64,000 nucleotides of DNA from UBA6623 sp965217195 (lineage in GTDB: Bacteria; Acidobacteriota; Terriglobia; Bryobacterales; UBA6623): positions 434,001 through 498,000 of the forward strand of contig CBDCHL010000003.1 in NCBI GenBank assembly GCA_965217195.1, given 5' to 3'. Under the pieces are notes generated by a model, which saw nothing but the letters and a program-made list of their open reading frames with translations, did no database searches and was not told the DNA's origin. A program made the translations under genes and the position numbers. Numbering within the stretch: the stretch's first letter is position 1; each line of letters opens with the position of its first letter. This document shows positions 42,012-51,029 of the stretch, piece after piece.

Positions 42012-43472
42012 ATGGATCCTCGACTGGAACAGCAACAACTTTTGACCCGCCGACACTTCTTCGGTCGCAGCGCCGCGGGTATCGGTACGGCGGCTCTGGG
42101 ATCGCTGTTGGCGAGCGATCTTGACGCTGCCCCGAAAGGGGAGGCCTCCGATCGGCCCTATCCCGGTCTGCCCGGCCTACCGCATTTTGCCCCCAAAGCT
42201 AAACGAGTCATTTGGCTGTTTCAGTCCGGCGGTCCCTCGCAGCTTGATCTGTTCGACTACAAGCCCGGCCTCGCGAAATTGCGCGGGCAAAATTTGCCCG
42301 AGTCGGTGCGCAAGGGCCAAAGGCTCACGACCATGACCTCCACGCAGGAGAGTTTCCCCATGGTCAACTCGATCTTCAAGTTCAAACAGCACGGGCAATC
42401 GGGAGCTTGGCTGAGCGAAGTGTTGCCGGAAACCGCCAAGGTCGTCGATGACATCGCGATCATTCGCTCGATGAAGACCGAGGCGATCAACCATGACCCG
42501 GCGGTCACATTCATTCAGACCGGCGCGCAAATTGCGGGTCGACCGAGCATTGGCGCCTGGATGTCTTATGGGCTCGGAAGCGAGAGCAGCGACCTGCCGG
42601 CGTTCGTGGTGATGGTGACGCAAGGCAGCGGCGGTCAGCCGCTTTATGACCGCCTGTGGGGCAGCGGTTTTTTGCCGACCGAGTATCAGGGCGTCAAGTT
42701 CCGCTCGATCGGCGACCCCGTGCTTTATCTCTCCGATCCCAAGGGCTTCAGCAAGAAGAGTCGGCGTTCCTACCTGGACGCGCTCGGCAAGCTGAATCAA
42801 ATGAAGCTCGACGAATTCGGCGATCCGGAAATCGCGACTCGTATCTCGCAATACGAGATGGCGTTTCGGATGCAAAGTTCCGTGCCGGACTTGACCGATC
42901 TTTCGACCGAACCGTCGCGTATCTTCAAGCTCTACGGCGATGACTCCAAGAGACCCGGGACCTTCGCTGCGAACTGCCTACTCGCCCGCCGGTTGGCAGA
43001 GCGCGGCGTGCGGTTCATTCAGCTCTTCCACCGCGGTTGGGACCAGCATGGCAAGCTTCCGACCCTCCTCCCTGAGCAGGCCAAAGAGACCGACCAGGCA
43101 TCAGCGGCGCTATTGCAGGACCTCAAAGACCGCGGCATGCTCGACGAGACGCTGGTCATCTGGGGCGGAGAGTTCGGCCGCACCGTCTACTGCCAAGGCC
43201 GGCTGACCGAAGACAATTACGGCCGCGATCACCATCCGCGTGCGTACAGCGTTTGGATGGCCGGCGGCGGGATCAAGGGGGGTGTCGTCCACGGGCAGAC
43301 CGACGATTTCTCGTATAACATCGTCAACGATCCTGTTCATATCCATGACCTACAAGCAACTATTCTGCATTGTCTTGGGGTAGACCACACGAAGCTGACC
43401 TTCAAGTTCCAGGGACGCCATTTCCGGTTGACCGACATCCACGGAAACATTGTCAAGCCGTTGTTGGCGTAG
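42012..43472 (+). CDS. DUF1501 protein with Tat signal
   Basis: 486 residues. A twin-arginine signal (LTRRHFFGRSAAGIGTAALG) is followed by the DUF1501 body, a sulfatase-like alkaline-phosphatase fold: RVIWLFQSGGPSQLDLFDYK, DDIAIIRSMKTEAINHDPAV, FIQLFHRGWDQHGKLP and LVIWGGEFGRT. The final part has RDHHPRAYSVWMAGGGIKGG. Partner of the upstream PSD1 cytochrome gene; probably the same operon. Exported as a folded protein; substrate unknown. Confidence 0.92.
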   Translation: MDPRLEQQQLLTRRHFFGRSAAGIGTAALGSLLASDLDAAPKGEASDRPYPGLPGLPHFAPKAKRVIWLFQSGGPSQLDLFDYKPGLAKLRGQNLPESVRKGQRLTTMTSTQESFPMVNSIFKFKQHGQSGAWLSEVLPETAKVVDDIAIIRSMKTEAINHDPAVTFIQTGAQIAGRPSIGAWMSYGLGSESSDLPAFVVMVTQGSGGQPLYDRLWGSGFLPTEYQGVKFRSIGDPVLYLSDPKGFSKKSRRSYLDALGKLNQMKLDEFGDPEIATRISQYEMAFRMQSSVPDLTDLSTEPSRIFKLYGDDSKRPGTFAANCLLARRLAERGVRFIQLFHRGWDQHGKLPTLLPEQAKETDQASAALLQDLKDRGMLDETLVIWGGEFGRTVYCQGRLTEDNYGRDHHPRAYSVWMAGGGIKGGVVHGQTDDFSYNIVNDPVHIHDLQATILHCLGVDHTKLTFKFQGRHFRLTDIHGNIVKPLLA

Positions 43473-43516
43473 GTGGCGGGCGGAACTTGGGAGCCTGTCC
43501 TTCGCCAAACTCCGTC

Positions 43517-43552
43517 GAGATCCTCAATGAACTTCTGACGTAATCGGGTCAT
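43517..43552 (-). pseudogene. Start of a tyrosine-recombinase gene (12 codons)
   Basis: On the - strand AAGGAG precedes ATG and the codons MTRLRQKFIEDL, the typical N-terminus of XerD/IS91-associated tyrosine integrases; the next residues (DGVWRRTG) leave the family. Very short, but RBS, start and motif occur together. Confidence 0.4.
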
Positions 43553-43961
43553 GGCATGCTCCTTGAAGAGAAGAGATGCTGTCGATCTTGGCGCAACCCA
43601 TCCACTAAAAGGCGCTGCCCATACCGCCAATGTCAGAGGTTCTCTAGAAGCGCTCCGAACCGCCTCGCGAAGCGAAGCTTCCACCCACCGCGTAGCGGTT
43701 AGGTTCAATGGGGATCGTCGGAAAGCGAGGTCCAGGACGCAGTTATCGCCCGGCAATCGCGGACAGTCGATCAAGAGGCCCACCGCTCCGATCAGCCGCT
43801 GGATCCGCCTTTGTCGGCATAGGCTGATCCAGCCCGCTGCATCGGGAGTCCGCCTTCAACGAGATTTGTCCCTATAGGACATGCCCATTACAACCCGCCT
43901 GCCCGCAATTCAGCGGGTCGGCCGTATCGCCTCGGACGGACGCGATCGATCGTAAGTTCGG
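43553..43961. other. Unassigned stretch after the DUF1501 gene
   Basis: About 400 bp without a recognised gene; contains short inverted sequences such as GCTGATCCAGC but no convincing terminator or RNA. Confidence 0.4.
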
Positions 43962-44933
43962 TCAAGGAGCGACTGTGATCACAACCTTGCCAACGTGTTT
44001 GGCCTCGCCGAAACGCTGGATGGCTTGGGGCACGTCGTTCAATGGGTAGGGCCCGTCTATCACGCACTGCAGGCCTTTCGTTTCGAACAGGTCGTTGACG
44101 TAGGCGAGATCCTTGTTTGGCTTCAGAGCGACGATGTGAACGCGCTTGTCACTGAGACTGGAAACGAACGGCCCCATGCATAGCAGTTGAAGCAGGCGCG
44201 GCCAATGGCCGCCGACGGTGACGTATCGGCCGCCTGGACCGAGCGAGCGCAGGTACTTGAATGGGGACCGGTTGGTCTTGGTGTCGACGATCAAATCGTA
44301 GTGCTCGCCGTTGGCGGTGAAGTCTTGCTGCTGGTAGTCGATGACGTGGTCGAAGCCCACGGCGCGCAGCGTGTCCAACTTGTCGGCGCTGTCCACCCCG
44401 GTGACTTCGGCGCCGTACTGTTCGGCGATTTGCACGCCGATGATGCCGACGCCCCCGCCGGCGCCATTGATCAGCACCCTCTCTCCCTGCTGAATCTGAC
44501 CGACATCGACGAGACCCTGCAGTGCCAGCATGGCGGCGTGGGGAAGCGCGGCGGCTTCTTCGAAGCTCATCTGCGGTGGCTTGTGGTGCAAGGCATCTTG
44601 CCGCACACACACGTATTCCGCGAACCCCCCGAAGCCCGCCTCGGAGATGTCGCCGTAGACGTGGTCCCCTGGTTGAAACTCGTTTGCGCCGTCGCCAAGG
44701 GCCTCGACGATTCCAGCGACTTCGGCGCCGAGCACGGTGACCTTGGGCTTGGACAACCCGAACAACAGGCGATAGATGAGGGGCTTGCCGCGGACGAAGC
44801 ACCAATCCCAATCGTTGACGGCTGTGGCACGTACTTTAACGAGAACCTCGCTGTCCTTGGGCGTGGGTTTGGCCGTCTGCCCGACTTGAAGAGCGCTCGG
44901 TGGTCCGTACTTGGTGAGAACGATCGCTTTCAT
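43962..44933 (-). CDS. NAD(P)-dependent zinc-less alcohol dehydrogenase / quinone reductase-like
   Basis: 323 residues of the medium-chain dehydrogenase superfamily: GroES-like part (MKAIVLTKYGPPSALQVGQT, VLGAEVAGIVEALGDGANEF, GDHVYGD) and Rossmann part with LINGAGGGVGIIGVQIAEQY (nucleotide site) and GVDSADKLDTLRAVGFDHVI. The structural-zinc cysteines and usual catalytic Cys/His pair of zinc ADHs are absent, as in quinone oxidoreductase-type members. The single conserved entry WDWCFVRGKP is typical of that group. Probably NADPH-dependent reduction of quinones or enones; substrate unknown. Confidence 0.88.
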   Translation of the reverse strand: MKAIVLTKYGPPSALQVGQTAKPTPKDSEVLVKVRATAVNDWDWCFVRGKPLIYRLLFGLSKPKVTVLGAEVAGIVEALGDGANEFQPGDHVYGDISEAGFGGFAEYVCVRQDALHHKPPQMSFEEAAALPHAAMLALQGLVDVGQIQQGERVLINGAGGGVGIIGVQIAEQYGAEVTGVDSADKLDTLRAVGFDHVIDYQQQDFTANGEHYDLIVDTKTNRSPFKYLRSLGPGGRYVTVGGHWPRLLQLLCMGPFVSSLSDKRVHIVALKPNKDLAYVNDLFETKGLQCVIDGPYPLNDVPQAIQRFGEAKHVGKVVITVAP

Positions 44934-44991
44934 CTCGTGGTGGTGCCCATCTTACAAGAGCCGACCACCCAGCAGGCGGCGGATCTGCTCA

Positions 44992-45122
44992 TCATCTCCG
45001 GCCGGTGCTTCGCTGTTCCAGAAACGCCTTCAGGCGCTCATTGAGGAAGTACTTCCAACCCCCCCAGATCGCGTTCCAAGCCGACTCGTCGCCGTCGGCG
45101 CCGGGGTGAGCAATCAAGCTCC
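44992..45122 (-). pseudogene. SRPBCC/AHSA1-like gene, 3' end only
   Basis: LIAHPGADGDESAWNAIWGG and WKYFLNERLKAFLEQRSTGR end at a stop (44992-44994). This is the last helix of an AHSA1/SRPBCC protein (W...GW...L..L...LE). The 5' part is missing at ~45122, near the tRNA-like fragment. It may have preceded the dehydrogenase gene as an operon partner. Confidence 0.55.
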
Positions 45123-45180
45123 GCCTAGTCCGCCGCCGTGCGGTCAATGCGTCCGCCTTGCGCAGGGCATCGGCGCGCCG

Positions 45181-45221
45181 AAATCAAGAGGTCGGTGGTT
45201 CGATTCCACCCGCCGGCACCA
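45181..45221 (+). tRNA. 3' fragment of a tRNA gene (Thr/Phe-like), att-like remnant
   Basis: AAATCA-AGAGGTC variable region, perfect T-arm (GGTGGTTCGATTCCACC) and acceptor 3' strand CGCCGGCACCA. The upstream bases do not form a matching acceptor strand, D-arm or anticodon loop with T33. The sequence fits the 3' end of tRNA-Thr or tRNA-Phe type genes with GCCGGC acceptor stems. As at 18783, a half tRNA suggests an integration scar. It abuts a truncated SRPBCC gene. Confidence 0.55.
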
Positions 45222-45407
45222 ACCCCTCCCCTGATTCGAAGCGGCATCGCCCCGCGAAGACACAGGCCCGCGGTCGCCTGTAGCTTCCCGAATCCGTCTG
45301 TAATAATCTCCGCTGGTCCGCGACGTGGCTTTTGATTGACAGCCGGGGACGCGGTGCCGGAAACAGGTTTCGGTTTGTCTTATCGCTTACGGACGGATTA
45401 GGGTAGC

Positions 45408-46712
45408 TTACGTGCTCAAGTCGGATTGCCCTAGATCGAGGTAGACTTGGGCGGTTTCCTCGGCGGCGCGGCGGCTGTGAAAGTGCGCCAAGACGGCTTC
45501 GCGGCCCTGGCGGCCCAGAGTTTGAGCTTCGTCGCGGTGGTCGAGTAGGTGCTCGAGTTTCGCCGCGAGATCGTCGGCGTCGCCGGGCTCGTGCAGCAGA
45601 CCGCCCCCGGTGGCTTCGATCAGCTCAGGGAATATGCCAATCCGGGGCTGAACCGCGGGCGTGCCACAGGCCATTGCTTCGAGAGCGTAGAGGCCCTTCG
45701 GGGCGCGGTAGGAAACCGGCACCGAAAGAACGTTGAGGCTGCCGAGAAATCGGGCTTTCTCGGCACGGTCGATCTCGCCGAGGTAGTCAAAGTCGGAGCC
45801 GAAGCTGGCTTGCTCGATCTTGCGGCGGATGCTTGCTAAGAACGGCTCGTGTTCGGCTCCCATCCATCCGGCGGCGAGCAAACGCGGGCGCGGAGTTGCC
45901 TCGCCTCGCCGTTGGCGAAGCTTCAGGAAAGCCTCGGTCAGCAGCCCGAGGCCTTTTTCCGGGCTGATGCGCGCCATGTAGCCGATGCGAAACTCTTCGG
46001 GATCACATGGCTGACCGGGCTGGAGGCCATCCACTTGCAAACCCGGCAAGACGACGTGGATGTCATCCACGTCAACCCCTAGGCGCGGAGCCATCGCCAC
46101 GGCGTGGTCGCGGCTGGGCGAGATAAAGGCGTCGATTGAAGGGGCGCGAGAACGCAGGCGGTCGAACGCTCTTTCGCTGTACGCGGCTGGGAGGTGTTCG
46201 AGAAAGTAGTCCTCGCCTTGCAGCGAGCACACAACGGGTACGCCCAATGTCTTTTTGAAGGCCGGCGCCAGGCCGGAGAGCATGGAGTTCGTTAGGTGAA
46301 TCACGTCGGGCGGATCGGCTTTCATCCAGGCGATGAGTTTGGCGATTTCCTTGCGCTGCCGTCCCTGGCTGCCGTCGAGCATCGAAACGGTCAGCGCGCC
46401 GAGGTCTTCAGGTTGGGTCTTGACGGCGAATTTCGAAACCCAGCGAAGCAGCGCGGGGTGATCGAACAGACGATCGAACCAGCCGGGCGTCGCGCGAAAC
46501 AAAGCGTACTTCTGCTGCAAGAAGGCGTTGATGCCTCCCATGAAAACGCGGTCCAGGCTGACGTCGTCTTCGTCGGTCCTGATGGGCGTGTAGATCGGGA
46601 TTAGGCGGACGTCGTGACCGAGTTCAAGCAGGGCCGCGGCTAGGGTATTGTCGCGCAAACAGTTGCCGCAGATCATGCCTCCGGCACCGGCGGTGATGTA
46701 GTCGATCCTCAT
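45408..46712 (-). CDS. Glycosyltransferase family 4 protein
   Basis: 434 residues with GT-B fold features. The N-terminal part has GAGGMICGNCLRDNTLAAAL (glycine-rich donor loop) and DVIHLTNSML. The C-terminal half contains IGYMARISPEKGLGLLTEAF, APKGLYALEAMACGTPAVQP and PGDADDLAAKLEHLLDH, the GT4 signature with the E-x7-E type site. GT4 enzymes transfer sugars from nucleotide donors, retaining configuration. Single gene with no polysaccharide cluster; a mannose-1-phosphate guanylyltransferase occurs 7 kb away. Confidence 0.88.
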   Translation of the reverse strand: MRIDYITAGAGGMICGNCLRDNTLAAALLELGHDVRLIPIYTPIRTDEDDVSLDRVFMGGINAFLQQKYALFRATPGWFDRLFDHPALLRWVSKFAVKTQPEDLGALTVSMLDGSQGRQRKEIAKLIAWMKADPPDVIHLTNSMLSGLAPAFKKTLGVPVVCSLQGEDYFLEHLPAAYSERAFDRLRSRAPSIDAFISPSRDHAVAMAPRLGVDVDDIHVVLPGLQVDGLQPGQPCDPEEFRIGYMARISPEKGLGLLTEAFLKLRQRRGEATPRPRLLAAGWMGAEHEPFLASIRRKIEQASFGSDFDYLGEIDRAEKARFLGSLNVLSVPVSYRAPKGLYALEAMACGTPAVQPRIGIFPELIEATGGGLLHEPGDADDLAAKLEHLLDHRDEAQTLGRQGREAVLAHFHSRRAAEETAQVYLDLGQSDLST

Positions 46713-46733
46713 GAAACTCGGTTCTATCGGACC

Positions 46734-46790
46734 GCGACGTGGCGCGAGCTTTCAGCGTGCCGTGTCGGGCTTTCAAGCCCGACATATCCG
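46734..46790. repeat. Twin-hairpin dispersed repeat, copy 1
   Basis: Shares GACGTGGCGC...GCGTGCCGTGTCG...CGACAT with 54393-54446. The second hairpin TGTCGGGC/GCCCGACA (46763-46784) is perfect, although its bases differ from copy 2, i.e. compensatory change. It lies between the glycosyltransferase start and the symporter stop. Confidence 0.6.
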
Positions 46791-46818
46791 GCGGGCAGAC
46801 CGTACCCGTCGCAAACGG

Positions 46819-48342
46819 CTATGCTCCATTCACCGGGAAGTATTTTCGCAGGGTTGGCTCCGAGGGCGGCACCGTCACCAGCGACACTCCGACCAACGCG
46901 ACGAGCGCCCCCGCGAAGATCGTTGCCGCCGGCAGCATGTCGAGATACAAGTAACCCCGGTCAACGCCGTATCCCGCCTCACGGAACAACAGAGACCAAA
47001 TCACTCCGGCCGCGGCGACCGAAGCCATCGCGCCCGCTTTGGTCGTGCGCCGCCAATAGAGAGCCGCGACGACCAGCGGGAATAACCCGGCGAAGCCGCT
47101 GAAGCACCAAACTCCCAACGTAAACACATCGCGTGGTTCGGCTAGGGAAAACAAATAGACCGCCGTAACAATCGCGACAATAAATCCGCGAGCGAGAAGC
47201 ACCGTCGTTCGGTCGTCGAATCGCTCCTTGCCGAAGTGATGCAGTACGACGTCGTTGGTGAACATGGTTCCCAAGCAGAAGAACTGCGAGTCGAGCGATG
47301 ACATGATGGCCGCGAGAATCCCCGCGCCCAACAGCCCTCCTAGCAGCGGCCCGGTCAGCTTGCGCACGATGACCGCCAATTCCGTGTTAGGCGCGGCTCC
47401 CGCGGGAACGACCGCCGAGCCATCGGGCATCGTCGCCGAGGTAGCCCAAACGCCGATCAGCACGCAAGGCAGCCAGACCAAAAGGATGAAAATCGGGTGC
47501 ACAACCAGGGTCAGGCGAAAGGTCTTGGCTGACCGCGCCGTGAGCCAGTGTTGAAACACGTGGGGAAACATGCCCGCCGAAAGCGGAATGAAAAAGTAGG
47601 TCAGAAAATAGAGCGGCGGGACGGCTTCGCCGCGGATCAATTTTTCAGGTTGGGTCGTGAGGACGGTCTGGGTGGCCGCCTCCAGGCCGCCAAGCGCCTG
47701 AGCGATTACTCCAAAGGCAGTCAAGCAAGCGACAACAAAAATGCTGGTTTGCAAAGCGTTGGCCCAGGCAGCGGCACGCAGCCCGCCGACAAACACGTAG
47801 AGCAGGACGACCGAGCTGATCGCGAGTCCGCCAAGCCAAGGCGGCAGGCCGCCTTGGGTCGCGGGAAAGGCTTCAGGAAAAGCCCCGCCGGTCAACGAGC
47901 TGATCACCGCGCCGGCGCCCAACAGGCCGGTCATCAGGTAAGGAATTACCAAGGCGACAAGGATGGGGAACAGCAACCACCCTATGGCGGCGCTTTCAAA
48001 CCGGTCCCGAAAATATTGGACCTGGGTAACGAAGCCGTATCGCTTCCCGATCGCCCAGAGTCGAATGCCGACGAAGAAGAAAACGCCGGCATGCACCAAT
48101 CCGGACCACGATGCCAACATGCCGTAGACGCCGATGCCGACGCGGAAAGACTCACCCGTGCTGCCGACGAGGGCGAAGGCCGTCATCGTCGTTCCGAAGA
48201 TCGACATCAGCAGCATGAACGGCCCGATCGAGCGCCCGGCGAGGAAGTAATCGCCGGCCGTTCCCCGAAAGCGGCGACCAGCGAACCAGGCGAGCCCGAG
48301 AAGCAGCCCTAGGTAGGCCGCCATGACGACGAGCTGAGTCAT
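46819..48342 (-). CDS. Sodium:solute symporter family protein
   Basis: 507 residues, about 13 membrane helices. SSS signatures: GRRFRGTAGDYFLAGRSIGP after the first helix, LMSIFGTTMTAFALVGSTGE, and the helix-6 type segment MFPHVFQHWLTARSAKTFRL, followed by GGLLGAGILAAIMSSLDSQF. These motifs fit transporters of organic acids, sugars or amino acids driven by Na+. Its start overlaps the stop of the DUF3311 gene by 4 bp (ATGA). DUF3311 plus SSS is a common two-gene unit. Confidence 0.9.
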   Translation of the reverse strand: MTQLVVMAAYLGLLLGLAWFAGRRFRGTAGDYFLAGRSIGPFMLLMSIFGTTMTAFALVGSTGESFRVGIGVYGMLASWSGLVHAGVFFFVGIRLWAIGKRYGFVTQVQYFRDRFESAAIGWLLFPILVALVIPYLMTGLLGAGAVISSLTGGAFPEAFPATQGGLPPWLGGLAISSVVLLYVFVGGLRAAAWANALQTSIFVVACLTAFGVIAQALGGLEAATQTVLTTQPEKLIRGEAVPPLYFLTYFFIPLSAGMFPHVFQHWLTARSAKTFRLTLVVHPIFILLVWLPCVLIGVWATSATMPDGSAVVPAGAAPNTELAVIVRKLTGPLLGGLLGAGILAAIMSSLDSQFFCLGTMFTNDVVLHHFGKERFDDRTTVLLARGFIVAIVTAVYLFSLAEPRDVFTLGVWCFSGFAGLFPLVVAALYWRRTTKAGAMASVAAAGVIWSLLFREAGYGVDRGYLYLDMLPAATIFAGALVALVGVSLVTVPPSEPTLRKYFPVNGA

Positions 48343-48581
48343 TGCTCGGGCGCCTCGTCGGAGTCCTGTCGGGCTTCGGCAAAAGTTTCAACGTCGGACG
48401 GCCAGGCATAGCGCACGGCTAGCGCCCAGACCGCGGCGGTGGCGATTGAATAGAGGACGTGGTAGGCCAACCCGGCGGGAAGGATCCCGAAAACCAGCGT
48501 GGGGTCGTCCCAGAGCCAGAAGTCCTGATGCAGGACGGTCAGCAGCAAGATCGCCAGGTAGACGAGTTTCTTTTTACTCAC
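48339..48581 (-). CDS. DUF3311 small membrane protein, symporter partner
   Basis: 80 residues with two membrane helices (LVYLAILLLTVLHQDFWLWD and ILPAGLAYHVLYSIATAAVW). The HQDFWLWDDPTLVFGILPAGL motif is characteristic of DUF3311. It precedes and overlaps the symporter gene by 4 bp and is probably an accessory subunit. Confidence 0.88.
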   Translation of the reverse strand: MSKKKLVYLAILLLTVLHQDFWLWDDPTLVFGILPAGLAYHVLYSIATAAVWALAVRYAWPSDVETFAEARQDSDEAPEQ

Positions 48582-48718
48582 AGGGCCGGGGGAAGCGAGT
48601 CGATCGAAAGAAAGACTGACAGAGTAGCAGAATCACGGCGGGGAACGGCCATTAGCTTAGGGGGCTGTTAAGAGCTGTCAAGAAACGAAACACCCCACAT
48701 TTCCCGCCGGTGCACACA

Positions 48719-48897
48719 GTGCACAACGCGGATGCAGAGCCCAGAGCGCGAGCGACGGGCCAAGGGCAGGCAACCGCAACGCGCTCCGGCACCGCGTCTG
48801 CTCGAACTGGTGCGCATTTCACAGTCTTCCGCCTACTCGAACCGATGCGCCCTTGGCCCGTCGCTTTCGCTCTGGGCTCTGTATCCGCGTTGTGAAC
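48719..48897. repeat. 179-bp palindromic repeat, copy 1 (before acetoin-dehydrogenase operon)
   Basis: Terminal inverted repeats of ~49 bp with few mismatches (48719-48769 with 48850-48897; core CAGAGCCCAGAGCG and GACGGGCCAAGGGC) enclose ~80 bp of unique sequence. As RNA or single-stranded DNA it would form a very long hairpin. The same element with the same interior occurs at 52163-52343. The flank CCCGCCGGTGCACACA on its left side recurs inverted on the right of copy 2. Confidence 0.85.
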
Positions 48898-48990
48898 TGC
48901 GTAGCCTGATGCGGATTAACCCCGCGCCCGTTGCGGCCGAGCCCGCACGGGCGATAGAATTCAGAAGCACTACCCAACGGAGAACCATCC

Positions 48991-49959
48991 ATGGATTTGG
49001 AAAAAGAAGACCTACTCGACGTCTATCGCACGATGAAGACGATCCGCGAATTCGAGGAGCGGGTCCATGTGGAATTCGAGACCGGCGACATTCCCGGCTT
49101 CGTTCACCTCTATGCCGGTGAAGAGGCTGTCGCCGCCGGCGTCTGCATCCATCTCAACGACAACGACAAGATCGCCAGCACGCACCGCGGTCACGGGCAC
49201 TGCATCGCCAAGGGATGCGATGTTCACGGCATGATGGCCGAGTTGTACGGCAAGAAGGACGGACTGTGCGGCGGCAAGGGCGGGTCGATGCACATCGCCG
49301 ATTTGAGCAAGGGCATGATGGGCGCCAACGGCATTGTCGGCGGCGGTTCCCCGCTGGCCTGCGGCGCTGCGCTGGCGGCCAAGGCCAAGGGTGACAAAGG
49401 CGTCGCGGTCGTCTTCGTCGGGGACGGCGGGTCAAATCAAGGCACAACGCTTGAGAGCATGAATCTGGCGTCGGTGTGGAAGTTGCCGGTGCTTTTCGTG
49501 GTGGAGAACAACGGTTATGCGGAAGCGACATCGAGCAGCTACTCGGTTGCCGGCGCCGATGTTTTCGAGCGAGCGAAGGGTTTCGACATGCCGGGCGTCA
49601 AGGTCAACGGACACGACTTTTGCGCCGTTCATGACGCCGCCGAGGAAGCCGTCGAGCGCGCCCGCGCCGGCGAGGGGCCGACTTTGATTGAGTGCAAGGT
49701 GAATCGCTACTTCGGCCACTTCGAGGGCGACGCGCAAACCTACCGCGCCCCCGACGAGGTGAAGAACATCCGCGAGACCCGCGATTGCATCGTGAACTTT
49801 GGCCGTTCGTTGACCGAATCGTCGCTCATTACGCAGGAAGAGCTCGACAAGATCGACGAAGAGGTCAAGGCGTTGATTGACGACGCCGTGGCGAAGGCGA
49901 AAGAGGGCGCCGAGCCGACCGAGGAAGATCTTGAAACCGACGTCTACGTGGAGTATTAG
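48991..49959 (+). CDS. acoA: Acetoin/pyruvate dehydrogenase E1 component, alpha subunit
   Basis: 322 residues, complete family length. TPP-dependent E1 alpha features: HLYAGEEAVAAGVCIHLN, HRGHGHCIAKGCDVHGMMAE, GSMHIADLSKGMMGANGIVG and the TPP-Mg motif GDGGSNQGTTLESMNLASVW ... NNGYAEAT. Next come E1 beta (44 bp later) and an E2-like lipoyl/hydrolase fusion, the gene order of acetoin dehydrogenase (acoABC). The alpha-beta complex decarboxylates a 2-oxo acid or cleaves acetoin. An E3 gene is not present in the window. Upstream lies the 179-bp palindrome. Confidence 0.85.
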   Translation: MDLEKEDLLDVYRTMKTIREFEERVHVEFETGDIPGFVHLYAGEEAVAAGVCIHLNDNDKIASTHRGHGHCIAKGCDVHGMMAELYGKKDGLCGGKGGSMHIADLSKGMMGANGIVGGGSPLACGAALAAKAKGDKGVAVVFVGDGGSNQGTTLESMNLASVWKLPVLFVVENNGYAEATSSSYSVAGADVFERAKGFDMPGVKVNGHDFCAVHDAAEEAVERARAGEGPTLIECKVNRYFGHFEGDAQTYRAPDEVKNIRETRDCIVNFGRSLTESSLITQEELDKIDEEVKALIDDAVAKAKEGAEPTEEDLETDVYVEY

Positions 49960-50003
49960 CCCGCTATCTCTCTACGTAGCAAGCCGATCGGAGGAATCGA
50001 ATC

Positions 50004-51029
50004 ATGGCAAGAAAAATCACCTTTCAACAGGCCGTTTCCGAGGCCCTTACGCAAGAGATGGAGCGCGACGAGACGGTCGTCATTATGGGCGAAGACGTAG
50101 CCGGAGGGGCCGGGGCGCCGGGAGAGCAAGACGCTTGGGGCGGGGTTCTGGGCGTCACCAAGGGCTTGTACGGAAAGTTCGGGCCGAATCGCGTCTTGGA
50201 TACGCCGATCACCGAATCGGCCTTCATCGGCGCGGCGATCGGCGCGGCGACGGCCGGGTTACGTCCCGTGGCCGAGTTGATGTTCGTCGATTTCATGGGT
50301 GTTTGCTTCGACCAGATTTACAACCAGGCGGCGAAGTTTCGTTACATGTTCGGCGGACGCGCCGAGACGCCGGTCGTGATTCGCAGTATGATCGGGGCCG
50401 GTTTCCGGGCGGCCGCACAGCACTCGCAATGCCTCTATCCGATGTTCACGCACATCCCCGGGCTCAAGTGCGTGATCCCCGCGACGCCCTACGACGCCAA
50501 GGGCCTGTTGATCCAGGCGATCCGCGATCCCGACCCGGTGATCTTTTTCGAGCACAAGTTGCTCTACACGCTGGAAGGCGAGGTTCCCGAGGAGTCCTAC
50601 ACGATTCCCTTCGGGGAGGCGAACTTCGTTCGCGAGGGCGACGATGTGACGATCGTGGCCTTGGCCCGGATGGTGCACATGGCGACCGAGGCGGCGGAGA
50701 AGTTGGCCGCCGAAGGGATCGATTGCGAAATTGTCGACCCGCGCACGACTTCGCCGCTTGACGAAGACTCGATTCTCGAAAGCGTCGAAAAGACCGGCCG
50801 GTTGGTGATTGTCGACGAGGCCTCGCCGCGCTGCAATATGGCGACCGACATCTCGGCGTTGGCGGCTCGCGACGCCTTTGATTCCTTGAAGGCCCCGATC
50901 GGAATGGTCACCCCGCCGCATACGCCGGTGCCCTTCAGTCCCACGCTCGAAGATCTCTACATTCCAAGCGCCGACAAGGTTGTAGACGCCGTCCGCGGGG
51001 TGATGAGCCACAAAGCGCAAGCCGCATGA
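50004..51029 (+). CDS. acoB: Acetoin/pyruvate dehydrogenase E1 component, beta subunit
   Basis: 341 residues of the transketolase-like pyrimidine-binding family: MARKITFQQAVSEALTQEME, VIMGEDVAGGAGAPG, VLDTPITESAFIGAAIGAAT, FMGVCFDQIYNQAAKFRYMF and the C-terminal transketolase_C part with GDDVTIVALARMVHMATEAA. Its stop overlaps the start of the E2 gene (ATGA), so expression is coupled. RBS GGAGGAAT upstream. Confidence 0.88.
   Translation: MARKITFQQAVSEALTQEMERDETVVIMGEDVAGGAGAPGEQDAWGGVLGVTKGLYGKFGPNRVLDTPITESAFIGAAIGAATAGLRPVAELMFVDFMGVCFDQIYNQAAKFRYMFGGRAETPVVIRSMIGAGFRAAAQHSQCLYPMFTHIPGLKCVIPATPYDAKGLLIQAIRDPDPVIFFEHKLLYTLEGEVPEESYTIPFGEANFVREGDDVTIVALARMVHMATEAAEKLAAEGIDCEIVDPRTTSPLDEDSILESVEKTGRLVIVDEASPRCNMATDISALAARDAFDSLKAPIGMVTPPHTPVPFSPTLEDLYIPSADKVVDAVRGVMSHKAQAA

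Noticed and set aside
38715..43472. Evidence for Planctomycetes as host because of PSCyt1/DUF1501 genes
   Set aside because: These pairs also occur in Acidobacteriota and Verrucomicrobiota; the Oar-type receptors and kinase-TPR gene fit Acidobacteriota better.
45181..45221. Functional tRNA-Thr or tRNA-Phe gene
   Set aside because: No matching 5' half, and the would-be anticodon loop lacks U33.
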